From positions 1-62,106 of the forward strand of contig CAIOHZ010000141.1 of assembly GCA_903858165.1 (NCBI GenBank): 62,106 bases of DNA. Reading direction: 5' to 3'. Made by a program: the position numbers and the translations under genes. Origin of the DNA: an uncultured Pseudomonadota bacterium. GTDB taxonomy: Bacteria; Pseudomonadota; Gammaproteobacteria; Steroidobacterales; Steroidobacteraceae. How positions within the stretch are numbered: the stretch's first letter is position 1; the number at the start of each line of letters is the position of its first letter. This document shows, piece by piece, positions 8,650-16,679 of the stretch. The notes under the pieces were generated by a model. That model saw nothing but the letters and a program-made list of their open reading frames with translations, was not told where the DNA came from and did not search any database.

Positions 8650-9614
8650 CGTGCTTGCTCCGTACGCTCGAACCAGATTTCCAAACCCTGCGCATTCAGC
8701 TGCGCATCCATCGCCAGCACTGCGTATCGCTCTGCCACCGTATGCCGGTCGCCATGGGCGTCCAGCCGCGCGTGGTAGTGGGCGGCCAGCGCCGCCTCCA
8801 GCGCTGCCGTGCGCTCAGCGCCCTTCGGGTGGGCGGCGGCGGCGGCACGCGTATAGCGGCACAGGGCATCCACTTCTTCGTTCAGTTCCATATGGTGGCG
8901 AGCAATCTCCGTCAGGCGGCCGTAGTGCGTCAGAAAGAGCGAATGCGGCTCGTACGATACGATGCGGGCGAGGCTGGCCTTCATCGCTTCCGGGTCGAAT
9001 TGCACCGGCGAGGTGGTGGCTAGGACGAAAGTGCGGCCCTCCACATCGAAGTCGCGGTACGAAACGCCGAAGGTGTCGCCCGTGAACACGCCGCCATGCT
9101 CCACATCCACGATGCAGTGGTGGTGCCCAGCGTGACCCGGCGTATGAATGAATTCGAACGGGCGCCCAGCCAATTCCAAGCGCTGCCCATCCGTAGTGGC
9201 GATGATGCGCTCTGCCGGCACCGGCAAAATCTCGCCGTAGAGTTCCCGGTAGTGCTCTTCGCCGTACACCGCTTTCACGCCGGCAATGAGCTTTTCTGGC
9301 GTGGCCATGTGCTGCGCACCGCGCGGATGCACCACCACTTTCAAGTTCGGCAACTGCTGCGCCAGCAAGCCGGCGCCACCGGCATGGTCCAAGTGGATAT
9401 GCGTCAGGAACAAGTAGTCCACGCAGTCACGTGCCAAACCCTTGGCCTCCAATGCGGCCAGCAAATGAGGTACCGACGAGTTCGTACCGCAATCGACAAA
9501 CGCGGCGCGGCCGCCGTGAACGATGAGATGGGCGGCGTCGAAGTGCGGGCGCACATAACCGGTATCCACAGCAGTAATGCCGGCGGGGTAGTCGACGAGG
9601 GCTGGAAGGTTCAA
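8646..9614 (-). CDS. Metallo-beta-lactamase-fold hydrolase
   Basis: 322 residues from a TTG start at 9614. I chose that start because GGAGAA lies five bases upstream and no ATG or GTG fits the conserved beginning 'VDYPAGITAVDTGYVRP'. Longer readings add an unconserved leader. The metal-binding signature THIHLDH falls at residues 71-77 (His72, His74, Asp76, His77). It is followed by 'HTPGHAGHH' and 'VFTGDTFG', which supply the remaining ligands of a two-metal site. Such glyoxalase II-like proteins hydrolyse thioesters or lactones. It is coupled to the AcuI-type gene by a four-base overlap, so it may hydrolyse a related CoA thioester; that is inference. Confidence 0.82.
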   Translation of the reverse strand: MNLPALVDYPAGITAVDTGYVRPHFDAAHLIVHGGRAAFVDCGTNSSVPHLLAALEAKGLARDCVDYLFLTHIHLDHAGGAGLLAQQLPNLKVVVHPRGAQHMATPEKLIAGVKAVYGEEHYRELYGEILPVPAERIIATTDGQRLELAGRPFEFIHTPGHAGHHHCIVDVEHGGVFTGDTFGVSYRDFDVEGRTFVLATTSPVQFDPEAMKASLARIVSYEPHSLFLTHYGRLTEIARHHMELNEEVDALCRYTRAAAAAHPKGAERTAALEAALAAHYHARLDAHGDRHTVAERYAVLAMDAQLNAQGLEIWFERTEQAR

Positions 9615-9667
9615 GCAGCTTCTCCGGTAGCTATGGGCAACGTGGCAGGTGGGGCACGGCGGCGGTT

Positions 9668-11341
9668 TCAGGTCGGCTCTGGCTGGGCAAGCCAGCGCGG
9701 ATAGCGAATTTGGTAAAGCTGGATGAAGAATTGCAAGCCAGCAGTAAACACCACCACGAATGCCAGCACTGCATAAACCAGCCATGCGGAGTGCTCGAAG
9801 CGGTTTGCCACCAGCAGGCCCGCCACCACCAAGAGACCAGCCAGTACGCCGACTTCCTCGAAGATGGCACCGCGGAAATTGCGCGGTTCGCGGTTGACGA
9901 TGATGTCACGCATGATGCCGCCACCGGCAACCGTCATGGCTGCGGCCAATGGCGCCCAATACCAGGCCGTTCCGGCGAGTACGCAGACCACGGCACCATA
10001 AACGCTGATGATGCCGAACCCGACCGCTTCACTGTACCGCCGTATGGTACGCAGCAGAGTCGTAGTGCCAACATTCGGCACCATCACCAGCAAGAGCGAA
10101 TACGCGATGACGACCGCCACAATGGTGAGTGGGACCGAAGGGTCCTGCAGGAAACTAAAGGGCAACCGACTGGGGGCAAGAATGAGGTCCCGCAGGATGC
10201 CTCCGCCCATCACGCTGACCAGCGCGATGACGAGGCGTCCCCAGAGGTCGTAACCGTGATTCACCGAGTCGATCGTCGCCGCGAGGGCAAAAGCACAGAA
10301 GCCGAACATGAGCACCGCGATGAACCACGGGCTTTTCTCAGCTTGGGCGGCCAGGTACAAGGTGGAGCGGTGGAATGTCTCGGGTTTCCCATCGAGCTCC
10401 AGCATGCGGTTCCACACGGCATGCGTCCACGGCGGCGTTGCAGCCGAACTTGCCTTGGCAGCGATGGCTTTCTCGGGGTCGAGGAAAAGCACGTCTTGGT
10501 CGGGCAGCAAATCATTCACCGCCTCGAGCTGGCTGGCTTGTTCAACACGATTAAGCGTGGGAGCTTTCAGCAAAGTGATGTCTACGGCACCCCTGGGGTG
10601 GGCACGCGCATCCTCCCAACCCCGTCGCAAACCCTTTAGCAGACGTGCCAGCTGGTCCACGAATTCCGCGTTGTTCAGGCGGCTCCGCAGCACGTACAAG
10701 CCATCCTCGAGAGAAGGGACGGCGAAATCTTGGGGCCTGAAGACCGTGAAATCTTCGGCGCCTGCGGGCGCATCGATAACCTGCCGATATTCGTTGTAAA
10801 CCTCGCCCGTAATGCAGTCCGCCATACCGTTGAAGAGTGGCTCCGCGGAGACCCCACGGTCGACATAGCGCACGGCAGGCTGGTATGTCGCCACCGTCTT
10901 CAGCATCTGGTCGACCACCAAGTGGTCTGCAGGACGCCCTACCGCTACCGTTTTGCCAACGACGTCGTGCAGAGTCTCTATTCCCGACCGTACCTGACAG
11001 ATGAGCATCAAGGTGGGTTCGGTGAAAATTTGGGCGATATTCACGATGGGTGCGGGGCCATCGGCATTCCGCAAAGCCTGCGCGTAAGTGGTGACGACTA
11101 CGTCCACCTTGCCGGCCTGCAGTTCCGCTACGTTGTCATGCTCCGGGCCTCCCGGGAGCGTTTGGACCTCAATACCCTCTTCGGCGAAATAGCCCTTTTT
11201 GTCCGCCACATAGAAGCCGGCGAACTGCGCCTGATCCAACCATCGCAGCTGTACTGTGAGCCGCGGGGCGTTTTCTGCCATGGCAGTGCCAGAAACACCC
11301 AGGAGCAGCGATATCAACCATAGCGTGACAAACGACTTCAT
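9668..11341 (-). CDS. Fusion of an NMT1/THI5-like solute-binding domain to a TRIC/UPF0126 membrane domain
   Basis: 557 residues from the ATG at 11341 (GGAGAA upstream). A signal peptide (about 1-22, ending 'GTAMA-E') leads into a periplasmic binding domain of the NMT1/SsuA kind: 'LTVQLRWLDQAQFAGFYVAD', 'GYFAEEGIEV', 'VVVTTYAQALRN', roughly residues 24-330. From about residue 345 the protein becomes membrane-embedded, with some seven hydrophobic segments and two copies of the UPF0126/TRIC motif: 'GGGILRDLIL' and 'GGGIMRDIIV'. TRIC-family bacterial proteins are trimeric cation or glycine channels. The binding domain would sit in the periplasm on the channel. No ABC ATPase or permease is adjacent, so the channel itself may be the transporter. 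The ligand is unknown. Confidence 0.85.
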   Translation of the reverse strand: MKSFVTLWLISLLLGVSGTAMAENAPRLTVQLRWLDQAQFAGFYVADKKGYFAEEGIEVQTLPGGPEHDNVAELQAGKVDVVVTTYAQALRNADGPAPIVNIAQIFTEPTLMLICQVRSGIETLHDVVGKTVAVGRPADHLVVDQMLKTVATYQPAVRYVDRGVSAEPLFNGMADCITGEVYNEYRQVIDAPAGAEDFTVFRPQDFAVPSLEDGLYVLRSRLNNAEFVDQLARLLKGLRRGWEDARAHPRGAVDITLLKAPTLNRVEQASQLEAVNDLLPDQDVLFLDPEKAIAAKASSAATPPWTHAVWNRMLELDGKPETFHRSTLYLAAQAEKSPWFIAVLMFGFCAFALAATIDSVNHGYDLWGRLVIALVSVMGGGILRDLILAPSRLPFSFLQDPSVPLTIVAVVIAYSLLLVMVPNVGTTTLLRTIRRYSEAVGFGIISVYGAVVCVLAGTAWYWAPLAAAMTVAGGGIMRDIIVNREPRNFRGAIFEEVGVLAGLLVVAGLLVANRFEHSAWLVYAVLAFVVVFTAGLQFFIQLYQIRYPRWLAQPEPT

Positions 11342-11449
11342 CGGGCGGTTCTCCGACCAGAGACATACTTCACCGGGCGTGCCGGCCATGGCCTCGATGA
11401 AGCCAATCTGCGATCAAAGGGGCTTTAGCGTCCAGCGAACACCCTAACG

Positions 11450-11475
11450 AAAAAGGACCCTCGCGGGCCCTTTTT
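11450..11475 (-). terminator. Rho-independent terminator
   Basis: AAAAAGG and CCTTTTT form the outer arms, with CCC/GGG inside and a short CG-rich loop, so a T tract follows the stem on either strand. It lies downstream of the leftward cytochrome c gene (stop at 11520) and upstream of the fusion-transporter gene, and separates the two transcripts. Confidence 0.8.
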
Positions 11476-11519
11476 CTTCAACGGCAGTTCGCGGTGGCCG
11501 CAAAACCGCTAGCCAGCAA

Positions 11520-12170
11520 TCAGTGCTTCGAGCCGTTCGGCTTCTGCGCCCACAGGCTCGGGCGCTGCGCCGCGAACCAAGCAGCAGCAGCCTGCATATC
11601 CGCCGGCTTCAGCTGGGCGGCGAAGCCCTGCATGATGCCGTTTTGGCGGGTGCCCTTCTGGTAACCCTGCAGCGAGTGCACAAGGTAGTCCGCGTGCTGG
11701 CCAGCCAGGCTGGGAGCACCCGTGCCTTCAATGGCAACGCCATCGGCCCCATGGCAAGCCACACAAGTGGCGACGATGGCCGGCGGCGTACCGGTGGGGC
11801 CGTCGCTCTTCAGCGGCGTGGCGCCTTCAAAGAAAGCGGCCATGTCAACGATGTCCTTGTCCGATAGGCTACCGGCCTGAGCGTTCATGGTGCCGTTGCG
11901 GCCATGCTTACGCGTGCCCAACTTGTATTCGCCCAGCGCCGCGACGATGTAATCGGCGCGCTGACCGAAGATTTTCGGCACATGATAGGTGGGGTAGGTG
12001 TTGCGGTAGTCGGGGATGCCGTGGCAGCCGTAGCAGGTGTAGGCCAACTTGGCGCCGCGTACAGCGTCGCCAGCCGCGGCTTGGGCCGAAGCCACGGAAG
12101 CCAGCGTCGACAGCGCGAGGGCTGCCGCCAAGGGGGCCCAAAGGCCGGACCGGACCATCTTCAGGGACAT
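11520..12170 (-). CDS. Dihaem cytochrome c (c4-like), periplasmic
   Basis: 216 residues from the ATG at 12170, preceded by GGAG. A signal peptide (about 1-30, 'ALSTLASVASA-Q') is followed by two class I cytochrome domains, with haem sites CYGCH at residues 46-50 and CVACH at 136-140. Methionines in 'NGTMNAQA' and 'NGIMQGFA' are the probable sixth ligands. This two-domain layout is that of cytochrome c4, an electron carrier between membrane dehydrogenases and terminal oxidases. The PQQ dehydrogenase at 27116 is a possible electron donor elsewhere in the window, but no direct link is visible. The upstream neighbour runs the opposite way. Confidence 0.88.
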   Translation of the reverse strand: MSLKMVRSGLWAPLAAALALSTLASVASAQAAAGDAVRGAKLAYTCYGCHGIPDYRNTYPTYHVPKIFGQRADYIVAALGEYKLGTRKHGRNGTMNAQAGSLSDKDIVDMAAFFEGATPLKSDGPTGTPPAIVATCVACHGADGVAIEGTGAPSLAGQHADYLVHSLQGYQKGTRQNGIMQGFAAQLKPADMQAAAAWFAAQRPSLWAQKPNGSKH

Positions 12171-12262
12171 TTCAGGGTTCTCCGCAACATCGAAACCAAG
12201 CGCGGCATGGTACGGTTTTGCTTGGCTTTTTTCCACCCGTATAACCACCGAGGGAACGACCC

Positions 12263-13057
12263 ATGAACATCCAAGGCTTGCGTCGGGCGCTAATCGCCTG
12301 CGTCCTGCTCACCAGCGCCCCCCTTGGGGGTGCCGCCGCTGAGGAATCGGCGAATCCGCGCCTGGCTACCGTGAGCGGCCAGGGCGAAATTCGCGCGGAG
12401 CCCGACCAGGCCCGCCTCACCTTGGGCGTGGAGGCGCGGGAACCCACGCTGGAGGCAGCACGAACCCAAGTGAACCGGAGCGTCGAAGGCTTGCTGAAGC
12501 TCACCCGCGAACTGGGGGTTCCCGACCGGCAGGTGAACAGCACTCGCCTGAATGTTCAGCCCGAATACGCGTGGCTCGAGAAAACTCGCACGCGCAAGCT
12601 CGTCGCTTATGTAGTTTCCCGCTCGGTAGCCGTGGACCTGCGCGAACTGGACAAACTCGGGTTACTGCTGGAGCGGGGGCTGGCGCTAGGGGCCAACCAA
12701 GTGGGCGAACCCGTGCTGGACCACAGCCGCCGGGTGGAACTGCAACGCGAGGCGCTGGCCCTGGCCACCAAAGACGCCTTGCGCAACGCCGAGGCCATGG
12801 CGGGTGCGCTGGGAGCCGGCGTGGGGGCTGTGCGTAGCCTGAATGCTGCGCAGGAATCGCCAGCCCCGATGCCGGCTTTCGCCATGGCCATGCGCACCAT
12901 GGCCGTCGCGGACGCCAACCAGGGCGCGCCGCAGACCTACCAGCCCGGCGAACTGGTGTTCCGCGCCAACGTCAGTGCCAGCTTCGACCTGCTGCCAGCA
13001 ACGACACCAGTGGCAGTGGCGCCGCCGCCGGCCGCCGGCGTCAAGGCGAGACCGTAG
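12263..13057 (+). CDS. SIMPL-domain (DUF541) periplasmic protein
   Basis: 264 residues with a signal peptide (about 1-26, ending 'GGAAA-E'). The family start 'ATVSGQGEIRAEPDQARLTLGVEA' is seen as its two parts 'VSGQGEIRAEPDQA' and 'RLTLGVEA'. The conserved middle has 'NVQPEYAWLEK' and a long helix with 'REALALATKDALRNAEAMAGALG'. The C-terminal tail is proline- and alanine-rich. SIMPL proteins (BP26/YggE-like) form periplasmic or outer-membrane oligomers and are linked to oxidative stress, but no defined reaction is known. The last 17 bases overlap the end of the convergent aldehyde dehydrogenase gene. Confidence 0.82.
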   Translation: MNIQGLRRALIACVLLTSAPLGGAAAEESANPRLATVSGQGEIRAEPDQARLTLGVEAREPTLEAARTQVNRSVEGLLKLTRELGVPDRQVNSTRLNVQPEYAWLEKTRTRKLVAYVVSRSVAVDLRELDKLGLLLERGLALGANQVGEPVLDHSRRVELQREALALATKDALRNAEAMAGALGAGVGAVRSLNAAQESPAPMPAFAMAMRTMAVADANQGAPQTYQPGELVFRANVSASFDLLPATTPVAVAPPPAAGVKARP

Positions 13058-14552
13058 GCGCCCCCGCCAGCGAAGCCGGCAGCGCGTCGAGCAACATGGT
13101 CTGCGTCTCGAGGTAGGCCATGAGGCCCTCCGCGCCACCCTCGCGGCCGAGGCCCGACTGCTTGAAGCCGCCAAACGGCAGCTTGAAATCTGCCCGCATG
13201 CCGCCCTGGCTAATGACGCCCGTACGCACCTGGCTGGCCACGCGATAGGCCGCCTCGGCATCCCCGGTGATGACCGAGCCGTTCAGGCCGAACTGGGAGT
13301 CGTTTGCCAAGGCAATGGCGTGTTCTTCGCTGTCTGCGGGAATGAGCGACAGCACCGGACCAAAGATTTCTTCTTGCGCGATGCGCGAGCGGTTGTCGAC
13401 GTTGGCAAACAGCGTGGGTTCGATGAAGAAGCCGCGGTCCAGCCCGGCAGGCCGGCCACCGCCGCGCACCAGCGTGGCGCCTTCGGCCTGTCCGATGGCG
13501 ATGTACTCCTGCACGCGGGCCAGCTGGCGGCCCATGGCCAGCGGCCCCATCTGGGAGGTGGGGTCCGTGGACGGACCCACCTTGATGCGTGCCATCTCGG
13601 CAGCCACCGCTTCCGCCAAGGCGTCGTGCTTGGCACGCGGCACGATGACGCGCGACAACATGGCGCACACCTGCCCGCTGAGCATGCTGATGGTGCGCGC
13701 GAACAGGGCACCCGCCTGCTCTACCGGAAAATCGTCCAGCAAGATGGCCGCGGATTTGCCGCCCAGCTCCAGCGTGCAGCGCGCGATGCGTTCACCGCAA
13801 ACACTGGCAATGCGCCGACCCGCGAGCGTGGAGCCGGTGAAGCCCACTTTGTCGACGCCCGGATGGCGCACCAGGAAATCGGCCGCTTCACGGTGGCCCG
13901 GTACCAAGTTGATGACGCCAGCCGGGAAACCTACCGCCTCGGCGCATTCGGCGATGAGGTAGGCCTCGAGCGGCGTTTCGGGCGAAGGCTTCATCACCAC
14001 CGTGCAGCCAGCCAACAACGCGGGCCCAAGCTTGCCGGTCATGATGGCGTAAGGAACGTTCCATGGCGTTACCGCAGCTACCACGCCCACCGGCAGGCGA
14101 CGCAGCAAGGCGATGCCGTTCTGCGTAGGTGTCTGCGCTTCGAACGCGAAACGCTCGGCCACAGCCACGGCGTTGTCGAGGTTCGCGGTGCCGCCAGCCA
14201 CCATGAATGGCGCGATATGTGCCAGCGCACCCACTTGCTGGTTCCATGCCGCAGCGAGTTCTTTTTCACGGGCACGCAGTGCCGTCGCCAGTGCTTTCAC
14301 CTTGGTAATGCGTTCCGCCGGCGAAAGCCGCGGCCACGGACCTTGGTCGAAGGCGCGACGCGCCGCTTCTACCGCGGCGGCCATGTCCGCCTCGCGGGCT
14401 TCGGCCACGTGGGCAAACACTTCCTCGGTGTCCGGGCATACCAGAGCGATATGCCCACTGGCGTCCGTCGGCACCCGCCATTGGCCGTCGATGAAGAGCT
14501 TGTCGGCGTGCTGGAGGCTCCAGCCTTGGTTGGTGCTGTTAGCGGTCGACAT
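13041..14552 (-). CDS. NAD-dependent aldehyde dehydrogenase
   Basis: 503 residues from the ATG at 14552, with AAGGA upstream. The catalytic cysteine is Cys296 ('SGQVCAMLSR') and the general base Glu262 ('LELGGKSAA'); 'TPWNVP' and 'GFTGSTLAGR' form the cofactor site. It belongs to the broad benzaldehyde, betaine and phenylacetaldehyde dehydrogenase branch. In this setting it is a candidate for oxidising vanillin or the vanilloyl acetaldehyde that arises from lignin ether cleavage; this is inference. The ten bases upstream of its start (AAGGATTTGC) are identical to the leader of the second aldehyde dehydrogenase at 17650, which may mean common ancestry or selection of the leader. Confidence 0.88.
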   Translation of the reverse strand: MSTANSTNQGWSLQHADKLFIDGQWRVPTDASGHIALVCPDTEEVFAHVAEAREADMAAAVEAARRAFDQGPWPRLSPAERITKVKALATALRAREKELAAAWNQQVGALAHIAPFMVAGGTANLDNAVAVAERFAFEAQTPTQNGIALLRRLPVGVVAAVTPWNVPYAIMTGKLGPALLAGCTVVMKPSPETPLEAYLIAECAEAVGFPAGVINLVPGHREAADFLVRHPGVDKVGFTGSTLAGRRIASVCGERIARCTLELGGKSAAILLDDFPVEQAGALFARTISMLSGQVCAMLSRVIVPRAKHDALAEAVAAEMARIKVGPSTDPTSQMGPLAMGRQLARVQEYIAIGQAEGATLVRGGGRPAGLDRGFFIEPTLFANVDNRSRIAQEEIFGPVLSLIPADSEEHAIALANDSQFGLNGSVITGDAEAAYRVASQVRTGVISQGGMRADFKLPFGGFKQSGLGREGGAEGLMAYLETQTMLLDALPASLAGAPTVSP

Positions 14553-14605
14553 GAGCAAATCCTTGGAATGTGAAGTGTTGGGTCACCTGGCCGGCCGCGA
14601 GGGCT

Positions 14606-15037
14606 TCAAGCCATGGCTACCAAACGCCAGGTGAAGAGAGTGGCCGCGCGCGTTTCGCGCCGCGCGCGCTTGCTGTGCGGCACCACCACGGGGCGGAACC
14701 CGGCACGCGTGGCCTCCCCCACTAGCACCAAGTAGTCGGCCCAAGTGGTACAGCCATCGATGCAAACTCGCTGCCCATTGGGCAGTTCCGCCAACACCGG
14801 GGCTACGCCTTCGTGCCACCAGCGGTAAGGGTCTTCCTGCCACGCAGTCGCGCGCGCGCCGTTGGCCACTTGTTCATCGGCGAAGCGCCGCGCCGACACG
14901 CGGCGCGGGTCTGCCAACACGAACAATTGCGCGTCCGACCGGACATTAGCGTGCAGTGGCTTGGCCTCGGCAGCCAGCGGCGCCGCCGCAACACCAGCCA
15001 TGCCAGCCAGAAAATCTCGTCGATGAATCGGGTTCAA
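14606..15037 (-). CDS. Small Tat-signal protein of unknown function
   Basis: 143 residues. A TTG start is read at 15037 because GAGGAG lies eight to ten bases upstream and the protein then begins with a twin-arginine signal, 'HRRDFLAGMAGVAAAPLAAEA'-like (residues 5 to about 25). Two cysteines (in 'VCIDGCTTW') could form a disulfide or bind a cofactor after export. The C-terminus is basic. The gene lies between two aldehyde dehydrogenases and a glutathione transferase, transcribed leftward and close to the dehydrogenase at 13041 (about 50 bases). I do not recognise the family. Export of a folded protein is implied by the Tat motif. Confidence 0.6.
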   Translation of the reverse strand: MNPIHRRDFLAGMAGVAAAPLAAEAKPLHANVRSDAQLFVLADPRRVSARRFADEQVANGARATAWQEDPYRWWHEGVAPVLAELPNGQRVCIDGCTTWADYLVLVGEATRAGFRPVVVPHSKRARRETRAATLFTWRLVAMA

Positions 15038-15232
15038 GCGGTTTACTCCTCGCCTCGCCTATAACAATTCTGGCACCGTTCTCACGACTTGCCGCGCACT
15101 GGCAGTCGATAGCGCTTGCGCCATCGGACGATTCACCGCGGACTGCAATGGCAGACTGTCGCTGGACCCCACTATCCTGCGCTTCTGCCAGCGCGGGTTG
15201 GACGTTTTACTGCTCCTCGAAGGACTATCGCC

Positions 15233-15937
15233 ATGATTGACCTCTACTTCTGGCCTACTGGCAACGGCAAGAAGATTTCCATCATGCTCGAGGAATGTGG
15301 GCTGCCTTACCGGGTCAACCCGGTGAACATCAACAAAGGCGACCAGAGCACGCCGGAATATCTGTCCATCAACCCGAACGGCAAGATGCCCGCCATCGTC
15401 GACCACGACGCGCCGGGCTGTCCTTTGGTGTTGTTCGAATCTGGCGCCATCCTGCAGTACTTGGGCGAAAAATCCGGGCAGTTCCTGCCACAAGACCTGC
15501 ATGGAAAATACGCCGTGCTGCAGTGGGTTTACTGGCAGGTTGCCGGGCTCGGCCCCAATGCGGGCCAAGCGCACCACTTCCTGCGCTACTACCCCGAGCG
15601 GCTGGAATACCCCATGCACCGCTTCCAGTCGGAAGTGAAGCGCCTGTACACCGTGATGGACGAGCAGTTGGCGAAACACGAATACCTGGCTGGCGCGTAT
15701 TCCATCGCCGACATGGCCGCTTGGCCGTGGGTGGTGCGCTGGGACTGGCAGGGCCAGAACCTCGATGACCACCCGCACGTGAAGCGTTGGTTCGAAACGG
15801 TTGGTACCCGCCCGGGCGTGCAGCGCGGCGCCGCCGTGGGCGCAGACCTCGCGAACTTCAACCAGCAGCTGTCCGACGAGGACAAAAAGCGCTTGTTCAA
15901 CCTGCGCAATCAGGACCTAGGCGGAAAGCCGGCCTGA
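15233..15937 (+). CDS. Nu-class glutathione S-transferase (YfcG/YghU type)
   Basis: 234 residues from the ATG at 15233, with GAAGGA upstream. The N-terminal thioredoxin domain shows the Nu-class loop 'WPTGNGKKISIMLEE' (residues 7-21), the cis-proline segment 'NPNGKMPAIVD' and the glutathione-binding 'LFESGAILQYLGE'. The all-helical domain contains 'YSIADMAAWPWV'. Nu-class enzymes bind two glutathiones and act as disulfide reductases. In Novosphingobium a Nu-class member serves as the glutathione lyase that releases glutathione after beta-ether cleavage. Given the LigF-type and LigD-type genes in this window, that role is a good candidate (inference). It overlaps the convergent MarR gene by 28 bases. 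Confidence 0.85.
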   Translation: MIDLYFWPTGNGKKISIMLEECGLPYRVNPVNINKGDQSTPEYLSINPNGKMPAIVDHDAPGCPLVLFESGAILQYLGEKSGQFLPQDLHGKYAVLQWVYWQVAGLGPNAGQAHHFLRYYPERLEYPMHRFQSEVKRLYTVMDEQLAKHEYLAGAYSIADMAAWPWVVRWDWQGQNLDDHPHVKRWFETVGTRPGVQRGAAVGADLANFNQQLSDEDKKRLFNLRNQDLGGKPA

Positions 15938-16440
15938 ACCGCACGCGGACCGGCGGCCGCTTCTTTGACAGGCGCGGCCTCTGGCGCCAGCAGTACCTGC
16001 AACAATTCCAGCAGGCGCGCGTAATCGACAGCGCCCAAACGCGCCACCAGTCCAGCTTCGAGCCGGGTGCGCTTTTCCACTGCTGCCTGCAGTAGCTCTG
16101 CGCCTTCTGGGGTAAGGCGCAAGGCGTGCGCACGACGGTCCGTCGTTGAAGGCTCGCGAACCACCCAGCCACGACGCTCCAGCCGACGCAAAAACATGGT
16201 GAAGTTCGCTTTCTCGATGCCAAGCAGGCCAGAGATATCGGCCGAGCGCGCACCGGGGTTGCTCTGTATGACGAGCAGGGCGGCGTATTCCGCTGGCTTG
16301 ACGCCGAGCGTGCCCACTTCGGCCATGAATGCACCATAGACCGCGCGCGAGGCCCGCCGCAGCGCAATGCCGGCATAGCCCGACAACGGGTGCGGTTCGC
16401 CGCGCGCAGCGCGCGCCTGCCTTGCCTTGGTATCAGCCAC
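15910..16440 (-). CDS. MarR-family transcriptional regulator
   Basis: 176 residues from a GTG start at 16440, preceded by GGGAGGGG. The winged helix-turn-helix spans roughly residues 50-115, with 'ARSADISGLLGIEKANFTMF' as helix-turn-helix and 'LERRGWVVREPSTTDRRAHALRLT' as wing (two adjoining pieces, the second beginning at the recognition-helix end). MarR repressors of aromatic catabolism are released by phenolic acids or aryl-CoA thioesters. The neighbour is the Nu-class glutathione transferase, convergent with it, and an AraC-type regulator is divergent upstream. The target operon is not evident. A related MarR gene lies at 34448. Confidence 0.88.
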   Translation of the reverse strand: MADTKARQARAARGEPHPLSGYAGIALRRASRAVYGAFMAEVGTLGVKPAEYAALLVIQSNPGARSADISGLLGIEKANFTMFLRRLERRGWVVREPSTTDRRAHALRLTPEGAELLQAAVEKRTRLEAGLVARLGAVDYARLLELLQVLLAPEAAPVKEAAAGPRAVQAGFPPRS

Positions 16441-16616
16441 ATCCCCTCCCCTGTGACTCCTAAGAGTGGCGCACGACGCAGAGAACGACTCGACCCTGAG
16501 CGCAATCCGACCTGCACTGCGGCGCGCCGTGTTTCCGCACTCGCCGCATCGCTTCCCGGTAAACGTAGTCTTTTGCAGCGCAACGTAACAGACGTGAAAA
16601 TCTACTGGCAGTCCAT

Positions 16617-16630
16617 TTGATTATGGAGTA
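16617..16630 (+). promoter_or_regulatory. 14-base motif shared with the MarR promoter at 35020
   Basis: TTGATTATGGAGTA lies about 50 bases upstream of the AraC-type gene, in the region divergent from a MarR gene. The same 14 bases occur on the minus strand at 35020-35033, upstream of another MarR gene. It could be a common regulator site or a promoter element. The remaining bases of 16441-16679 show no clear structure. Confidence 0.3.
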
Positions 16631-16679
16631 CAACTAAAAACACGGTGGCTTCAGACCATCGGTTCGGGAGAGGTTGACC

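Noticed and set aside
9615-9785. Extended N-terminus of the metallo-beta-lactamase-fold protein
   Set aside because: The 57 extra residues are cysteine- and proline-rich without conservation. A TTG with GGAGAA at the right distance starts just before the conserved domain.
12196-12231. CCAAGC/GCTTGG inverted repeat followed by T residues before the SIMPL gene
   Set aside because: The stem is only six pairs with an 18-base loop, too weak to call a terminator or attenuator.
12843-14573. 576-codon open frame on the plus strand opposite the aldehyde dehydrogenase
   Set aside because: Antisense shadow of a conserved gene in GC-rich DNA. The translation is arginine- and histidine-rich without domain patterns and overlaps the SIMPL gene.
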